A stretch of 64,000 nucleotides of DNA, taken from NCBI RefSeq assembly GCF_001653235.2, contig NC_035791.1:5642001-5706000 (forward strand), written 5' to 3'. Below the pieces are notes generated by a model. That model saw only the letters and a program-made list of their open reading frames with translations. It searched no databases and had not been told where the DNA came from. Positions 10,811-21,276 of the stretch are shown piece after piece. Both the position numbers and the translations under genes were made by a program. Each line of letters opens with the position of its first letter. Position 1 is the stretch's first letter. The DNA comes from Pochonia chlamydosporia 170. Taxonomy: Eukaryota > Ascomycota > Sordariomycetes > Hypocreales > Clavicipitaceae.

Positions 10811-12019
10811 ATGGACATGAAACGCATCAGGTCTCAATTTCCGGCTCTCAGCCAGGACCAAATCTTCATGGACAACGCTGCCGGAGCCCAGGTGGTCAAG
10901 ACGTGCATTGAATCCATTCATGAGTATTTCATGAACATGAACGTCCAACCAGCTTCGCCATATCCTCTGTCTGAGCAGGCCACCGCCAGGTTGAATGCGG
11001 GTTACGAGGCTGGTGCGGAGTACATCAATGCTTCAGTCGACGAAGTCGTCTTCGGGTCTGCGACTACTCAACTCGTCCGCAACGTGAGCACAGCTCTCGT
11101 GGTCAAACCCGGCGACGAAATCGTTCTGAGCAGTCTCGATCACGAAGCTCATTTAGCTGCCTGGGTGCAAGTAGCGAAATGGAAAAATCTCAAGATCAAA
11201 TGGTGGATTCCCTCCAAGAACACTCAGACCAACCCAAAGCTGGAAGCGGATGACCTGATCTCCCAGGCTCTCGTGACTGAAAACACTCGACTCGTCTGCT
11301 TCACGCATACCAGCAACGTGCTTGGATCCATCACAGACGTATCAGCTATATGTAAAGCGATCAAAGGCATCAACCCCAAGACGCTGGTTAGTGTGGACGG
11401 TGTGGCGTACGCTCCGCATGCGCCTATTGACGTCCAGGCGTTTGGTGTGGACTTTTACTTCTTCAGCTGGTATAAGGTCTATGGCCCGCACATGGCCATG
11501 GCCTTCATCAAAAAGTCGGCTCAGGGCGAACTGGAAAGCCTGGGTCATTTTTTCCTACCTAAATCTGGCGCGTACAATCTTCTGAACCTGGCTGGTGGAA
11601 ACTACGAACTGATTCAAAGCATCCCCCCCATCGTGACCTATCTGCGCAGTGTTGGTTGGGATTGGATCAAGCAACAGGAAGGTGCTCTGCAGGAAGAGCT
11701 GCTGCGTTTCGTTCGTTCCCGACCCGAAATCCAACTGTATGGTGAGCCCCGGGGTGATCGAAATCTAAGGGTTCCTGTTGTCAGTTTCACCGTGTTGGGG
11801 CGCACTCCTACCGAGGTGGTTCAAGAGATATATGAGACTTCCAAATGCAGGCCTGTAGCCGACAAAAGCTTCTATGCTGAGAGATTGTTCAACAATGTTC
11901 TTGGTGCTGATGCGAAGAATGGTGTGATCCGATGCTCATTCCTTCACTACAATACGGTTGAGGAAGTTAGAGAACTCGTTAAAGCTTTGGAGGCCATCTT
12001 GAACAAGTCTAAAATTTGA
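10811..12019 (+). CDS. PLP-dependent aminotransferase class V (cysteine desulfurase-like)
   Basis: Fold-type I pyridoxal-phosphate enzyme of the cysteine desulfurase/selenocysteine lyase/isopenicillin-epimerase-like group. It is intronless, and I start at ATG 10811 because the frame extends upstream only to a TTG; this gives 402 residues. Visible elements are the N-terminal FMDNAAGAQ block, His111 in the SLDHEAH segment, Asp196 and His203 in SVDGVAYAPHAP, and the Schiff-base lysine Lys222 in SWYKVYGPH. The SVDGVAYAPH and SWYKVYGPH forms are those of the fungal/bacterial selenocysteine-lyase-like subgroup rather than the mitochondrial Nfs1 type, and no presequence is seen. The reaction is unknown; C-S bond cleavage or elimination is possible. 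It lies divergent from the permease and before a Zn2Cys6 regulator. Confidence 0.9.
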   Translation: MDMKRIRSQFPALSQDQIFMDNAAGAQVVKTCIESIHEYFMNMNVQPASPYPLSEQATARLNAGYEAGAEYINASVDEVVFGSATTQLVRNVSTALVVKPGDEIVLSSLDHEAHLAAWVQVAKWKNLKIKWWIPSKNTQTNPKLEADDLISQALVTENTRLVCFTHTSNVLGSITDVSAICKAIKGINPKTLVSVDGVAYAPHAPIDVQAFGVDFYFFSWYKVYGPHMAMAFIKKSAQGELESLGHFFLPKSGAYNLLNLAGGNYELIQSIPPIVTYLRSVGWDWIKQQEGALQEELLRFVRSRPEIQLYGEPRGDRNLRVPVVSFTVLGRTPTEVVQEIYETSKCRPVADKSFYAERLFNNVLGADAKNGVIRCSFLHYNTVEEVRELVKALEAILNKSKI

Positions 12020-13192
12020 GATCCCCACAGCTTGTTTCATAAGGGAACACCGCGATCAACGATTTCTTAGAATATGATTTCCCATGGACTTAGCCCATGG
12101 CGGGAGCTGCAACACTGTGCTTCTACATGAAGTTTAGGTAGAAAGATTCGCTTTTCTGAATCAGCGTGGCTCACAAACTGCCACTGGACATCACTTTGTA
12201 TCGCAGTATATCGTATATCGTATTACTCACTGGCAAAGTTTCCACGTGGGCACTTTATATTCGTATGTCAATATTGTTCATTGTGCACGCGCTGTACAGC
12301 CTCTATTAGCTAGTGCATTGTATGAGTATCGACTGAAGCTCGTCCAAATTACGGTTATCCTTGCGTCATCTATCTCATGCCAAGGAAGAAAGCTATACCG
12401 CAAATTTGAGGCAAATCTTGAGCTCGTGAGCATGTAGTTGTATGGCGGCTTACCCTGATCAACGAAATATCTGACAACTATTGATATGGATTGGCCCAAA
12501 AGAGGGGACAGCAAGCATAATAGACTTCGAAAACATGATTTCCGGCTTGTAACCTCTGATGGGACGAAACCACGGCGCCAACGATGCATTGACGAGGAGT
12601 GCAGGAGACACATAATCTTCGTTCTGGGCCAACATGCCCAATGGGGTGTCAGAATCATCATCTACGGCAAACATGGATGTTATTTGAGACGAAAGAATTA
12701 CGTATTACGGTGAAATGTAAGCACGCCGTGCCGGAGATGACAATAAACTACTTTATGCACCTTTATAATGTAGAGGCTAACAATGCGGACAATGTCGGCT
12801 ACGCAATGACAGCTAAGGCGGAGGTTGAGTGGAGGTTATGAACAAGGGTCACGTTACCCCTGTGTGAAGAGAATTGTATGATTGGCGGCATATGCACGGA
12901 ATCGGGATACCAGACAGCTTTTATGAATTCCCCGCATATCAATTCACACAAGCATCGTGGAGTAGGCATCGCGGAAAGAAATGTATTTCCCAATTCGGCA
13001 AATTATGCCGAGTTCGCAGTGGGTTTTGCGACTCTTGCGCCCCATCATTGATCACAAACATCTTCAATGGGGGTCACGTGCCACCTTGTCGACCTCGCTC
13101 TACTCTGCGTCTCCTGCCAGACTCTCACCAACCTGCACAACAGGCATTTGGGACATACATACTTTCATGTCTCCATAACGAAACCCCCAAAC
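12020..13192. other. Intergenic region, no supported gene
   Basis: About 1.2 kb between the PLP enzyme and the downstream regulator. Two overlapping minus-strand frames (12278-12661 and 12459-12674) exist but have no recognisable family signature and could be chance or decayed coding sequence. The regulator's promoter should lie at the right end. Confidence 0.5.
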
Positions 13193-15052
13193 ATGGATGA
13201 CATGCCGAGACCTCGGAAGAAGCAGCGTCGCTTTGGCGTACGGACCAAGACGTTTTCTGGCTGCATGACCTGCAGATCCAGGCACGTAAAGTGTGATGAA
13301 CAGCGGCCCTCATGTCAACGATGCTTGAATTCGCGGATTCAGTGTTCCGGGTATCCGGGTTACCGCGCCAGACTGTTGTGGAGGTCTCTTACCCTTTCCG
13401 ACTTTGAAGGATCGCCGTGTTTGCCCGAAACAAACGATGCCCAGCCAGAACATGGTGTGACCGGAAGAGAGCACTTAGACTCCGCGTCCATTGACGTTCA
13501 ACCACCATCGTCAGAGCAAAGCTATAGGTCGCGGTCATTTTCCAGAACTTCTGGCTCACCTAGCCTCGGCATATCAAGTCAACAAGTCGATACGAGCGTT
13601 TTGTCTCGTGGACAACAGAGCGATTCACCCTCTCGTCTCCCTTCGCCATCACTCTCTCCTGGGCCCCCCTTAGGACCAGCAACAGGATCCCAAGGTGTGC
13701 TGAGGCCAATTGAGTCTGGTTGCGCGGATAGTCCGTCCCAGAGTGTTGCAAGCTGCCGCACACAGGGCCCTTCTCCCTCATCCGCCTCCTCACCTGTCTA
13801 CGCTGGCCACGGAAGTGTAGATCGGCGGACTGTTCATACCCCACGGCACATCGATTTGCTGTCTAGCTTGCATCATCAACGCCAATTGATCGAGCACTGG
13901 GTTGACCATTTGAGCGATGCTTTGATGCCTATTCCCGGACCTTCAAATCCCCTGAAGAGCATTTTTGTGCCGATAGCCAACGCAGGTGCGCTATGTCCTG
14001 CAACGGAATCCTCGGGGTCTGTTGCTCTCTTCTACCTCATATGCTCAGCTGCTGCTTTCCACATCTCGGCCAATTCAGAGGATGTGAGACGACAGTCTGA
14101 CTTCATGACACTGGCCCTGTCCCATCATAACCAGGGCATTCACCATCTGCAGCATAACTTGTCAAGGGATGACCCATGCCAACGAGAGTCTGTATTGGCA
14201 TCGCTGCTCATGTGCCTGACTTACGAGCCAGTCACAGTTGGGCCAGACTTTTGGCAGAATCACCTACGAGGAGCCGCACGATGGCTCCAGAAAAGTTCAG
14301 TTGAAGATTTGACGCAGACTGAAACAGCAACTATCCTATATCAGACTCTAACAGGCACAGCAATGTTCCTTCGATCACAGATTCTCCTACCGGAGCTTTC
14401 ACATAACGAAAGTCTCTGTTTTGACCTTAGGGCAATGCCAGGGACATATTATCTGTATCACATCTTCGGACTCTGCAGAGAGACCCTAGAATTGATTAGT
14501 GATGAAATCATGACCGCAGTGCGACTTCGCAATGGCCAAGGAAGAGAACCATCACAATCTGTTGGGGATTCAGCTTCAGATTTTGACCGAATGGAGATGC
14601 AGCTGTACCTTGCCATGCCGCGTGACTTGAGGGGCATCAGTGAGACACATACGGGAGGCGATTTGGCCCGTGAATATTCTTGGATTTTCTATTACGCTTC
14701 CATAATCTACTTCAAGCGCACTGTTAGGAACACGCCACCAGAGGAGGTACAATCACTGGTTGAACAATCATTAACCCACATTGAGTCCCTACGGCATTGT
14801 ACTTCGCGTCCATTCTCCCCCTTTGTTTGGCCCGTCGCAATTGCGTTCTTGGAGGCCCAACATGACGCGCTGCAAAGGAGGGCATTACTTTGGCTCGATT
14901 TCATCATCGCACGGTCCACGCTCTCGGCATGGCGAAGGGCGAAGCCTCTCATTTGTTCGTTCTGGGCGGAACGGAAGATTCCTGGTAAAGGAAACATGCA
15001 ATGGGAAACGTTCCTAAGCGATCCATCAAATCCAAGTATTATGATGGTCTGA
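13193..15052 (+). CDS. Zn2Cys6 transcription factor (Fungal_trans_2 type)
   Basis: Nuclear DNA-binding regulator. The binuclear zinc cluster has its six cysteines at 24, 27, 34, 41, 44 and 51 (CMTCRSRHVKC then CQRC and C), preceded by a basic stretch PRPRKKQRR that can act as a nuclear signal. I start at ATG 13193, just before that basic stretch; an upstream in-frame ATG at 13067 would add 42 residues unlike the family. The protein is then 619 residues. A Ser/Pro-rich linker covers roughly residues 80-220. The rest is helical and resembles the Fungal_trans_2 (ARCA-like) regulatory domain, including the C-terminal WPVAIAFLEAQ segment typical of it. Its position beside the PLP enzyme, permease and ALDH suggests local regulation; that is inference. 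Confidence 0.9.
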   Translation: MDDMPRPRKKQRRFGVRTKTFSGCMTCRSRHVKCDEQRPSCQRCLNSRIQCSGYPGYRARLLWRSLTLSDFEGSPCLPETNDAQPEHGVTGREHLDSASIDVQPPSSEQSYRSRSFSRTSGSPSLGISSQQVDTSVLSRGQQSDSPSRLPSPSLSPGPPLGPATGSQGVLRPIESGCADSPSQSVASCRTQGPSPSSASSPVYAGHGSVDRRTVHTPRHIDLLSSLHHQRQLIEHWVDHLSDALMPIPGPSNPLKSIFVPIANAGALCPATESSGSVALFYLICSAAAFHISANSEDVRRQSDFMTLALSHHNQGIHHLQHNLSRDDPCQRESVLASLLMCLTYEPVTVGPDFWQNHLRGAARWLQKSSVEDLTQTETATILYQTLTGTAMFLRSQILLPELSHNESLCFDLRAMPGTYYLYHIFGLCRETLELISDEIMTAVRLRNGQGREPSQSVGDSASDFDRMEMQLYLAMPRDLRGISETHTGGDLAREYSWIFYYASIIYFKRTVRNTPPEEVQSLVEQSLTHIESLRHCTSRPFSPFVWPVAIAFLEAQHDALQRRALLWLDFIIARSTLSAWRRAKPLICSFWAERKIPGKGNMQWETFLSDPSNPSIMMV

Positions 15053-15549
15053 GGTCTTGACGTATAAGATGTGAGCAGCTCACCATACTTCCGAGTGCCG
15101 CGGACTAGTCATTAGATGACGCAAGGTGCTGAGTTTGTCCATATGGAAAATATAGGTAAAGAAATCTGTGCCATTGAGAAACACAAAATTGCATGAAAGT
15201 TGAACTTATTTGCCGAGAGGTTACATCTCTAAAGCTGACAGCTCAAAGACACTAGTTTGGTTTCCCTGTCTGCAAACTGTCACCGCTGTGTCAAGATGCC
15301 TCTGTCAAGATGCAAATGCATCCTTAATGTGAGACCGGCCGCTGGGCCAGAATGTGCAACTTTGATCGCATCGAATGAAACATAAAACGGGTTAGTCCCA
15401 CGATGCAAGAATCACGCCGACACTGATTCGTATTATTTTGGCACTAAAAGCCACCAGGAACAAGTATTCCAGGTATCTTGTTCTACGTCGAGTTGACCGT
15501 ATCCCTACGGGTTCTTACGAGGCAATATCCCACAATACGGTCTATATTT
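15053..15549. other. Convergent intergenic gap
   Basis: Between the 3' ends of the Zn2Cys6 regulator and the membrane-protein gene. I see nothing beyond ordinary 3' flanking sequence. Confidence 0.5.
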
Positions 15550-17094
15550 CTAAAGATGCGGAATAAAGTCCGACCATTCAACTGTTGAGTATGCACCATG
15601 GGGCAAGCTCCTGACGCTTATATATGCTTCAACCGTGAGATATGCAACACTGATAAAATAACCAAGCAGAGCCACGAGGACAACTCCGAGTTGAAGACGC
15701 TTTGCCCAGACAGGTAGCCATGTTAGCAACCCTGTTCTCTTGTCATGCAGCTGTTGATCGAATTGATGGATCTTGACTTTATGATGCATCAGTTCAAGCA
15801 TTTTATGTCGGAAGGTGTCATCGCAAAATCGCGTATTGTAAGTGAACCACACGCAATATACCTCCACATCCTGACACCATACCAATAAGAATATCATCAA
15901 CGGCATTAAGCCCGTTCCAATAGATGAGACCCGCCAGAGGAGTCGCTCAGTGTTAGTAGGAAAGCGCGAGTTCCAGGCAATTGCATGAAGCCCCCCGTTG
16001 ATGATACCTATTCCCATTGCCAAGGCTTCACTCCAGCTTGTAGTGCTTGCCTTGAACTCATAGCCACCAATTACAATGATGTCATAAGCCGCGCGATAAA
16101 ACATCTTGCCAAAACCACCACAGGATCTCCGTTCCGTAATAAATTTCGGATACATTGAAAACTCTCCGCCCATGTGTCGTATATCGTGTCCCAATTCTGA
16201 TAACCGGACCGTGTCTGGGGCAAGCACAATCGGTTCGGCGACATCTAGCGGCTTACTCCACCAGAATAGATAGGCCACAATAGAATACAATACCTGGAGA
16301 AGGACGTGGTACTCAAGTAGTGTCAGGGGCAATCCAGCCATTTTCCGACCTAGGCACTGAACCGCCATCCACAGAACCTGCAGGGAGACGAAAAACTTGG
16401 CGACACCGTCTGCCTTTCCCTTGTCCTCAATATTGCGAGATAGAAAATGCGCTGTGGTCAACTTTCCCGCGCGGATGCTGTCGTGGAGAATCTTGCTTCT
16501 GAGTAGTTCTTCAAATCCCGCCGGACATATCGTAGTGATCAAATCTGGCTCGGATTCTTTTGCTCCCTGAGTCGAGTTCTGCGTATCTCTCTCAGCCGTG
16601 GGTAGTGAATTATGCCCTTCTGCCTCCTGAATGGCACTGGGCTCAACCCTGCAGCTTGTCTCCTGGACCACAAACCCTCCCATGACGACGAAGAATGCCC
16701 CGGCCATACCTAGCCAATCTTTGACAAATGGGTCATGGTCGCAATCGAAGTCCTCGAATTCTTTCTTCCAGCGCTCATGTATCCGCTGCGCTTGTCTCCA
16801 TTGAAACACCGCAACACATACTATAAACTCCGGAAGCAACACTGCGCATACCATCCAAATTAATTTGTAATAAAATTTATTCCGGAACCCCGGCCACGGG
16901 ACCATATTGCAATGAACTGCTGTCCAAATACATAGCCCGAATGTGATTGTGCTGCTCCATAAAAGACTAATCGTCCCTCGCCCATTTGGGTCTGCTTTGT
17001 ACGACGGCTCAGTTTCATCAGTCTGGTTGACAGGTAGAGACAGACCAGTGTGACATGAAATTAATAAGTAAAAGACTACTGGAGAAAGCGCCAT
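15550..17094 (-). CDS. Uncharacterised polytopic fungal membrane protein
   Basis: Single exon of 514 residues from ATG 17094. The N-terminus is hydrophobic (VVFYLLISC) and may be a signal peptide, followed by a short luminal or extracellular stretch with an NQT sequon. I count about seven further hydrophobic segments, including LWSSTITFGLCIWTAVHCN, the block around YKLIWMVCAVLLPEFIV, and one near the C-terminus (LGVVLVALLGYFI). The WTAVHCN and FWWSKPLDV motifs recall a large uncharacterised family of mould membrane proteins. A charged region of about 100 residues sits between the early and later helices. No catalytic or transport signature is recognised. An adjacent AT-rich leader lies upstream. 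Confidence 0.8.
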   Translation of the reverse strand: MALSPVVFYLLISCHTGLSLPVNQTDETEPSYKADPNGRGTISLLWSSTITFGLCIWTAVHCNMVPWPGFRNKFYYKLIWMVCAVLLPEFIVCVAVFQWRQAQRIHERWKKEFEDFDCDHDPFVKDWLGMAGAFFVVMGGFVVQETSCRVEPSAIQEAEGHNSLPTAERDTQNSTQGAKESEPDLITTICPAGFEELLRSKILHDSIRAGKLTTAHFLSRNIEDKGKADGVAKFFVSLQVLWMAVQCLGRKMAGLPLTLLEYHVLLQVLYSIVAYLFWWSKPLDVAEPIVLAPDTVRLSELGHDIRHMGGEFSMYPKFITERRSCGGFGKMFYRAAYDIIVIGGYEFKASTTSWSEALAMGIGIINGGLHAIAWNSRFPTNTERLLWRVSSIGTGLMPLMIFLLVWCQDVEVYCVWFTYNTRFCDDTFRHKMLELMHHKVKIHQFDQQLHDKRTGLLTWLPVWAKRLQLGVVLVALLGYFISVAYLTVEAYISVRSLPHGAYSTVEWSDFIPHL

Positions 17095-18461
17095 AATTGA
17101 AAAATGTAGCTGAATGATGAGTTATCGTTAAAAATAGCGAGAAAGGGGTAGAGAGGTTGTCAGATTGATTTTTTTTACCAATGTGCTGTTTTAAGTAGAC
17201 TAAAAAATATTGATACACTTCATCAACCCCTTTAAAAATTTTCTAACTCGACACGGCCAAACCAATGGAACTTTGAATGCCACGTATCTACCTGCAAGTC
17301 TGCCATGTCAGCAGCCATGCATTGTATCGATGCTTCCCAAAGGCTGAAGAATAGCGTAAGGTACGCAGGGCCTAACATATTATGTTGACTACTCAATATC
17401 GTCACTCTTCGCGACTACCGATTGACTCACCCTTGATTCGATATGCCAGTTCTTGCCCCTCCATATCGCCCTAATTCTGAAACCTTACAATGTCCAAGGA
17501 CCGGAAAGAATGCATTATGTTGTCACCAAACACACCAATAGAGCGCGAAAGACGAAGGACGAATTCTGTGCAAGTTCAATGACTGCCCGAGTGGCGGAAC
17601 TAATGGTGCCCGTCGCCATCACACTCCATGTGAAACCGGACTCAGCTGCAGGCGGGAAATCCATCACCCAGCAACATTGACATGCCTGAGCATGATTAGG
17701 CGCTGTATCCTAACCTAACCGTACTCTGGGACTTTGTTCCCGAAAGTGAGGCGCGTAGTTGCCGCGCGACAACTAATATCCCGCACGTTCGCATTAAACA
17801 ATTGATTTATCGGCATAGACGGCGAAAAAGTTGCTTGATGTCGGAGAGAACAAGGCAGGGACAGCATATTTCCCAGCGCTCCCAAGCCAACTACTGCTGC
17901 ATGTCAAAGAGTCAAGTGTCTGGCAAATCACTATCCTCTGAATGGGGCGTTCATGCAAGGGCACTGTAAGGGCACTGAAAATTTCACCCCTGCCTTTAAA
18001 TGTTGCTAATTACTTTATTAACTGTCAACACATATCGGTATACATTCATGGCCACATTCGGCAATGGCTATGCCAGGATCTCCAGGATCTCTTGCTTGTA
18101 GTCCCAAGATAGTCCTACATTGTCATAAAAACTAACGTATGGGTGTAATCACAAAAGCCTTGAAATATATACGGCGACAAACAGAAGTCCAGCTTGCTGT
18201 TATTGTGTTTGCTTGAGTCGCTGCTATTCAGTCCTACTCTCTGATCCAACTAGCAAGGGGCAAAATTGGATATGTAGGATAACCAATCGGGACTCTGGCT
18301 AGTTGCTTTGACAAAAATAAAACTGTTCAATCTGGTTGCTAAGCACCGGGTAGAAATTTACTGCTTGGAGCCGTACGGCTAGCTCGCCATGTCCTCATCA
18401 CAACCCTGCAACCTCCTGTTACTGGCAGTAACTAGCAGTTTCGGGTTACAAGCAACTGGAG
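17095..18461. other. Intergenic region holding dispersed-repeat copy B
   Basis: About 1.4 kb without a convincing gene. The only structure I can point to is the 150-bp repeat copy at 18033-18183. An AT-rich tract directly precedes the membrane-protein gene near 17165-17240. Confidence 0.5.
18033..18183 (+). repeat. Dispersed repeat, copy B
   Basis: Second copy of the roughly 150-bp sequence at 10278-10428, in the same orientation and about 7.8 kb away. Differences include a 3-bp insertion after TATACAT and several transitions. It lies between two minus-strand genes, while copy A lies in a divergent promoter region. Confidence 0.75.
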
Positions 18462-19317
18462 TTACATGTTGCTCGTGACAAAGTCCAAGAGAGCACCGAC
18501 GTTGCCATAAATCGTGGGAAAGCCAGGTTTAGCACATGGCTTACCAAACGAGACAGTGCCAACCAAAACGCGGCTACTAGCATCAACGATAGGACCACCC
18601 GAGTCACCGAAGCACGAGTCCCTCCCACCTTGAGAATATCCAGCACAAATCATGGTCTCGTCAATCCGCCCACCGATCTCCCTTTGCCATGCCCGGCTGC
18701 ATGATTGGCGGTCAACCGCGGGAACCCTGACTTTGTTGAGGGTTTCGCTTCCCCCGCCTTGGCCCTCTGTATCCGTAGCACCCCTAATGTTTTGCAGTTA
18801 GTAAATAAATAGTGTTTGTATAGTACCAAGAAGCAAATATTGGTATTTACCATCCAGCCACCTCGAGTTGGGTACCACCAGACACATCAGAGCCGGATTC
18901 GGGAAGCTTTGCGTAGGCGATATTGCCACCGGCACGGATAGGTTGGGCAAGCTTTATGATAGCAATGTCCGACCCCCCTTCCGGCGAGCCTCTGTAGCCT
19001 GGATGAGAGATGAACGTAGCGGCACCGACCTGGGTTCCGCCGGTAGAGGCTCGGGTAGAGCCTGCTCGGACGCGAGTGCTCCTGGCGTCTGCATTCGCGA
19101 CGCAATGGGCAGCTGTGACAACGGTTCTTTCATTAAGGAGTGAACCGCCGCAGAAGTGCCGTCCCTGACGAGAGAGCGAGACAATCCAGGGGAACTCTCC
19201 AGCCCGGGCAGGAGAACCTCCAACGATATCCTCTCTAGGCTTGATATCACCAGATGGAGCAGCAGCAGCGGCTGGCACAAGGAGGGCGACGCCCAGGGCA
19301 AAACGATCAAAGAGCAT
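18462..19317 (-). CDS. Secreted trypsin-like serine protease (S1 family)
   Basis: Extracellular endopeptidase. Two exons, 19317-18851 and 18783-18462, with a 67-nt intron; 262 residues. I start at ATG 19317, which opens a clear signal peptide (FALGVALLVPAAAAA) followed by a short propeptide ending before the mature IVGG terminus at residue 31. The catalytic triad is His71 (TAAHC), Asp117 (SDIAI) and Ser217 (GDSGGP). Asp211, six residues before the serine, is the trypsin S1 aspartate, so cleavage after Lys/Arg is expected. The intron lies within the conserved VAGWG block. A TATA-like box on the minus strand lies about 115 bp upstream of the start. Trypsins of this form are common secreted proteases of moulds. 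Confidence 0.95.
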
Positions 19318-20074
19318 GATGAAAGTGCGGAAGCGTGGTCTGAAGACTTCTTTGTTCCAAAGATGGTAATGGGAATGGTGAATTGTGAGTGTGAAGAAAC
19401 AAAACATATTGTGTGGGTGGTTGTCCGAGTCTTTATATATCCGTAGAGCTACCTCGGAGACCTCGCGAATTATACAGCCCACGGCTTAAACCGAACTGTA
19501 TCGGTATTATTCCACTTCTTCACAAGCACAAAGACACATGAAAACGCCGGCAAATGACGGATAACGATGCATTGTATTGTATGAGCTATACGTTTTTACT
19601 AGAAGAACTAACCTGTTTTGCCTAAGCCGACAAAACTCAGAATGCCTTCAAGTCTGATTTCCGGATTGCGGAGTGTTCCGCTATCACGCACCGAGAAAAA
19701 GCGAGGCTATCGACACATGTGCGGAAGATGGGTTTCTGGTACAGCTCTTGACGGCTATTCTCATCCTGGCAGGTGTTTGTGTTCTTGAAACACCAGGCCA
19801 CCAATCAGTAGTGACCGGGAAATCGCCTCACGGAGATATGCAGCCGCACTCGACAAGACGAGCAGGCGAAAGCATAAGCATAAATATGGCGTTCTGAATC
19901 CCTGTGGTTTCAAACGTTGGTTCATGTGCGGGGTCCGCAGGCCTATAATTCGTCTCTCCATTATTCAAAACAGGAAGGAGTACAACTACCGAGGTTTTGA
20001 TGGGCAATGCTCGTCGTAATTGCCGTGTTGAAGGTAACTACATAGGTAGGTTGGACTGCCCCGTTCCCCATGCA
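19318..20074. other. Trypsin upstream region and UstYa 3' flank
   Basis: Contains the trypsin promoter at its left end. Short open frames here overlap each other and show no family signature. Confidence 0.5.
19431..19439 (-). promoter_or_regulatory. TATA box of the trypsin gene
   Basis: On the minus strand this reads TATATAAAG, about 115 bp before the ATG at 19317, leaving room for a leader of roughly 80 nt. Assigned from consensus and position only. Confidence 0.6.
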
Positions 20075-21276
20075 TCAGATCTCAGCAGGTTCTTCTTTCA
20101 CACCGGCTGGTTTCTTCATAACCTTGATGTACTTGTTCAAGTCAATTGAAGCCTCTTTGTTCCACTTAGTGAGCTTTTCGAAGTTTATGCAATGTGCGGT
20201 AATAGAACTGTTTGTGTGGGGTCACAAGTCAGCGAAGAACTGATATATGCGCGATACTGGGTCGCATGGCAAAGAAAGAGGGAGGAGATACTCACAGGTC
20301 CGGTACGGGATACTCTTGGCCTTTTGTCCAATGCCTAGTGACTAGGTTGGCGTTGTTGCTGTGTGGTCCGTTAGCCTCTGCGACGTGCCGTCGTAACTGC
20401 AGACCTGCGTACCTGCAAGATATGTGCTGAAATAGAATATCCACACAGTGGTTTAGATGAACCACTGCTGGTAGATGCTTCTTTGTCTCATCCGCTAAGC
20501 TCATATTAGTACATGCGTCTCCATGAATATGATCCCACAGTCAACCAACGTACCGATTGTCAGGTTATAATACGGCGCGTACACTGCCTTTCGCAAACTG
20601 TCATACGGCTTAGCCACAGGTACAATCATACTGCCTCCGCCAAATAAAGATACTGGTGAACTCACGTGTTTAAGCAATGCAGAGTATGGAAAATGTCGAG
20701 CGATGCGACGTAGGCATCATCTCCGAGCCCCCAAACTTCATCTTCAAGCTTTGCAACAGTTTCGGGATTCTTGCCAAGTTTGATGACCTGCTCCCGTGTA
20801 ATTGGTATTGGTCGCAGTAGCTCAATATCCTCTTCCCAGATGGCGTCTGTCATTGGGCTTGGAAAATGCCTACCGATGCTCAACGATCCCATCGGTTTGA
20901 TGGTGCCGTTAATTTTCTTGCAGGTAGGCTCCAGGTCTAACATGTCGAAAATAGGACCTGTAGCTTACATTAGTGTCGCAGCCTATCGTGCAAATTGTTA
21001 CCGGGCAGCGGACATACTGTAGCTAGAAGCGGCTCTTAGTTCCGCATTGAGAGGCTTTCTCTCAGGTTTCGCCAGAATTCGTACCAACATAGCTGCACTA
21101 GCGAGGAACAAGACCAGGTTGATGAGCGACAGGACGACAAAGGAGCGACTTTTTCTTCGTTGAACGTAGACTCTCCCGACGAGCGACTGGTCTTCACTTT
21201 GGTCCTCCGCTTCCACCTTGTTGGAGGTGACGGGGATGTAGCCAAACCACCAGGCGGGTAGGAACTGAAATGCCAT
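20075..21276 (-). CDS. UstYa-like (DUF3328) oxidase-family protein
   Basis: Six exons: 21276-21018, 20957-20666, 20597-20554, 20494-20413, 20358-20296 and 20207-20075; introns are 60, 68, 59, 54 and 88 nt and all phases close to 290 residues. One membrane anchor follows a hydrophilic N-terminus (residues about 46-67). The two family motifs HxxHC are present at 177-181 (HTLHC) and 211-215 (HLNHC), followed by a C-terminal AHCINFEKLTKW block. Characterised members (UstYa/Yb and relatives) act in oxidative cyclisation of fungal ribosomal peptides and in other secondary pathways. The second motif reads DILFQ where many members have D-x-LRQ. No repeat-bearing precursor peptide was found nearby, so the pathway is unknown. 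Confidence 0.92.

Noticed and set aside
13067..13192. Upstream ATG extension of the first Zn2Cys6 regulator
   Set aside because: The 42 added residues do not resemble the family, and the ATG at 13193 sits directly before the basic stretch and zinc cluster.
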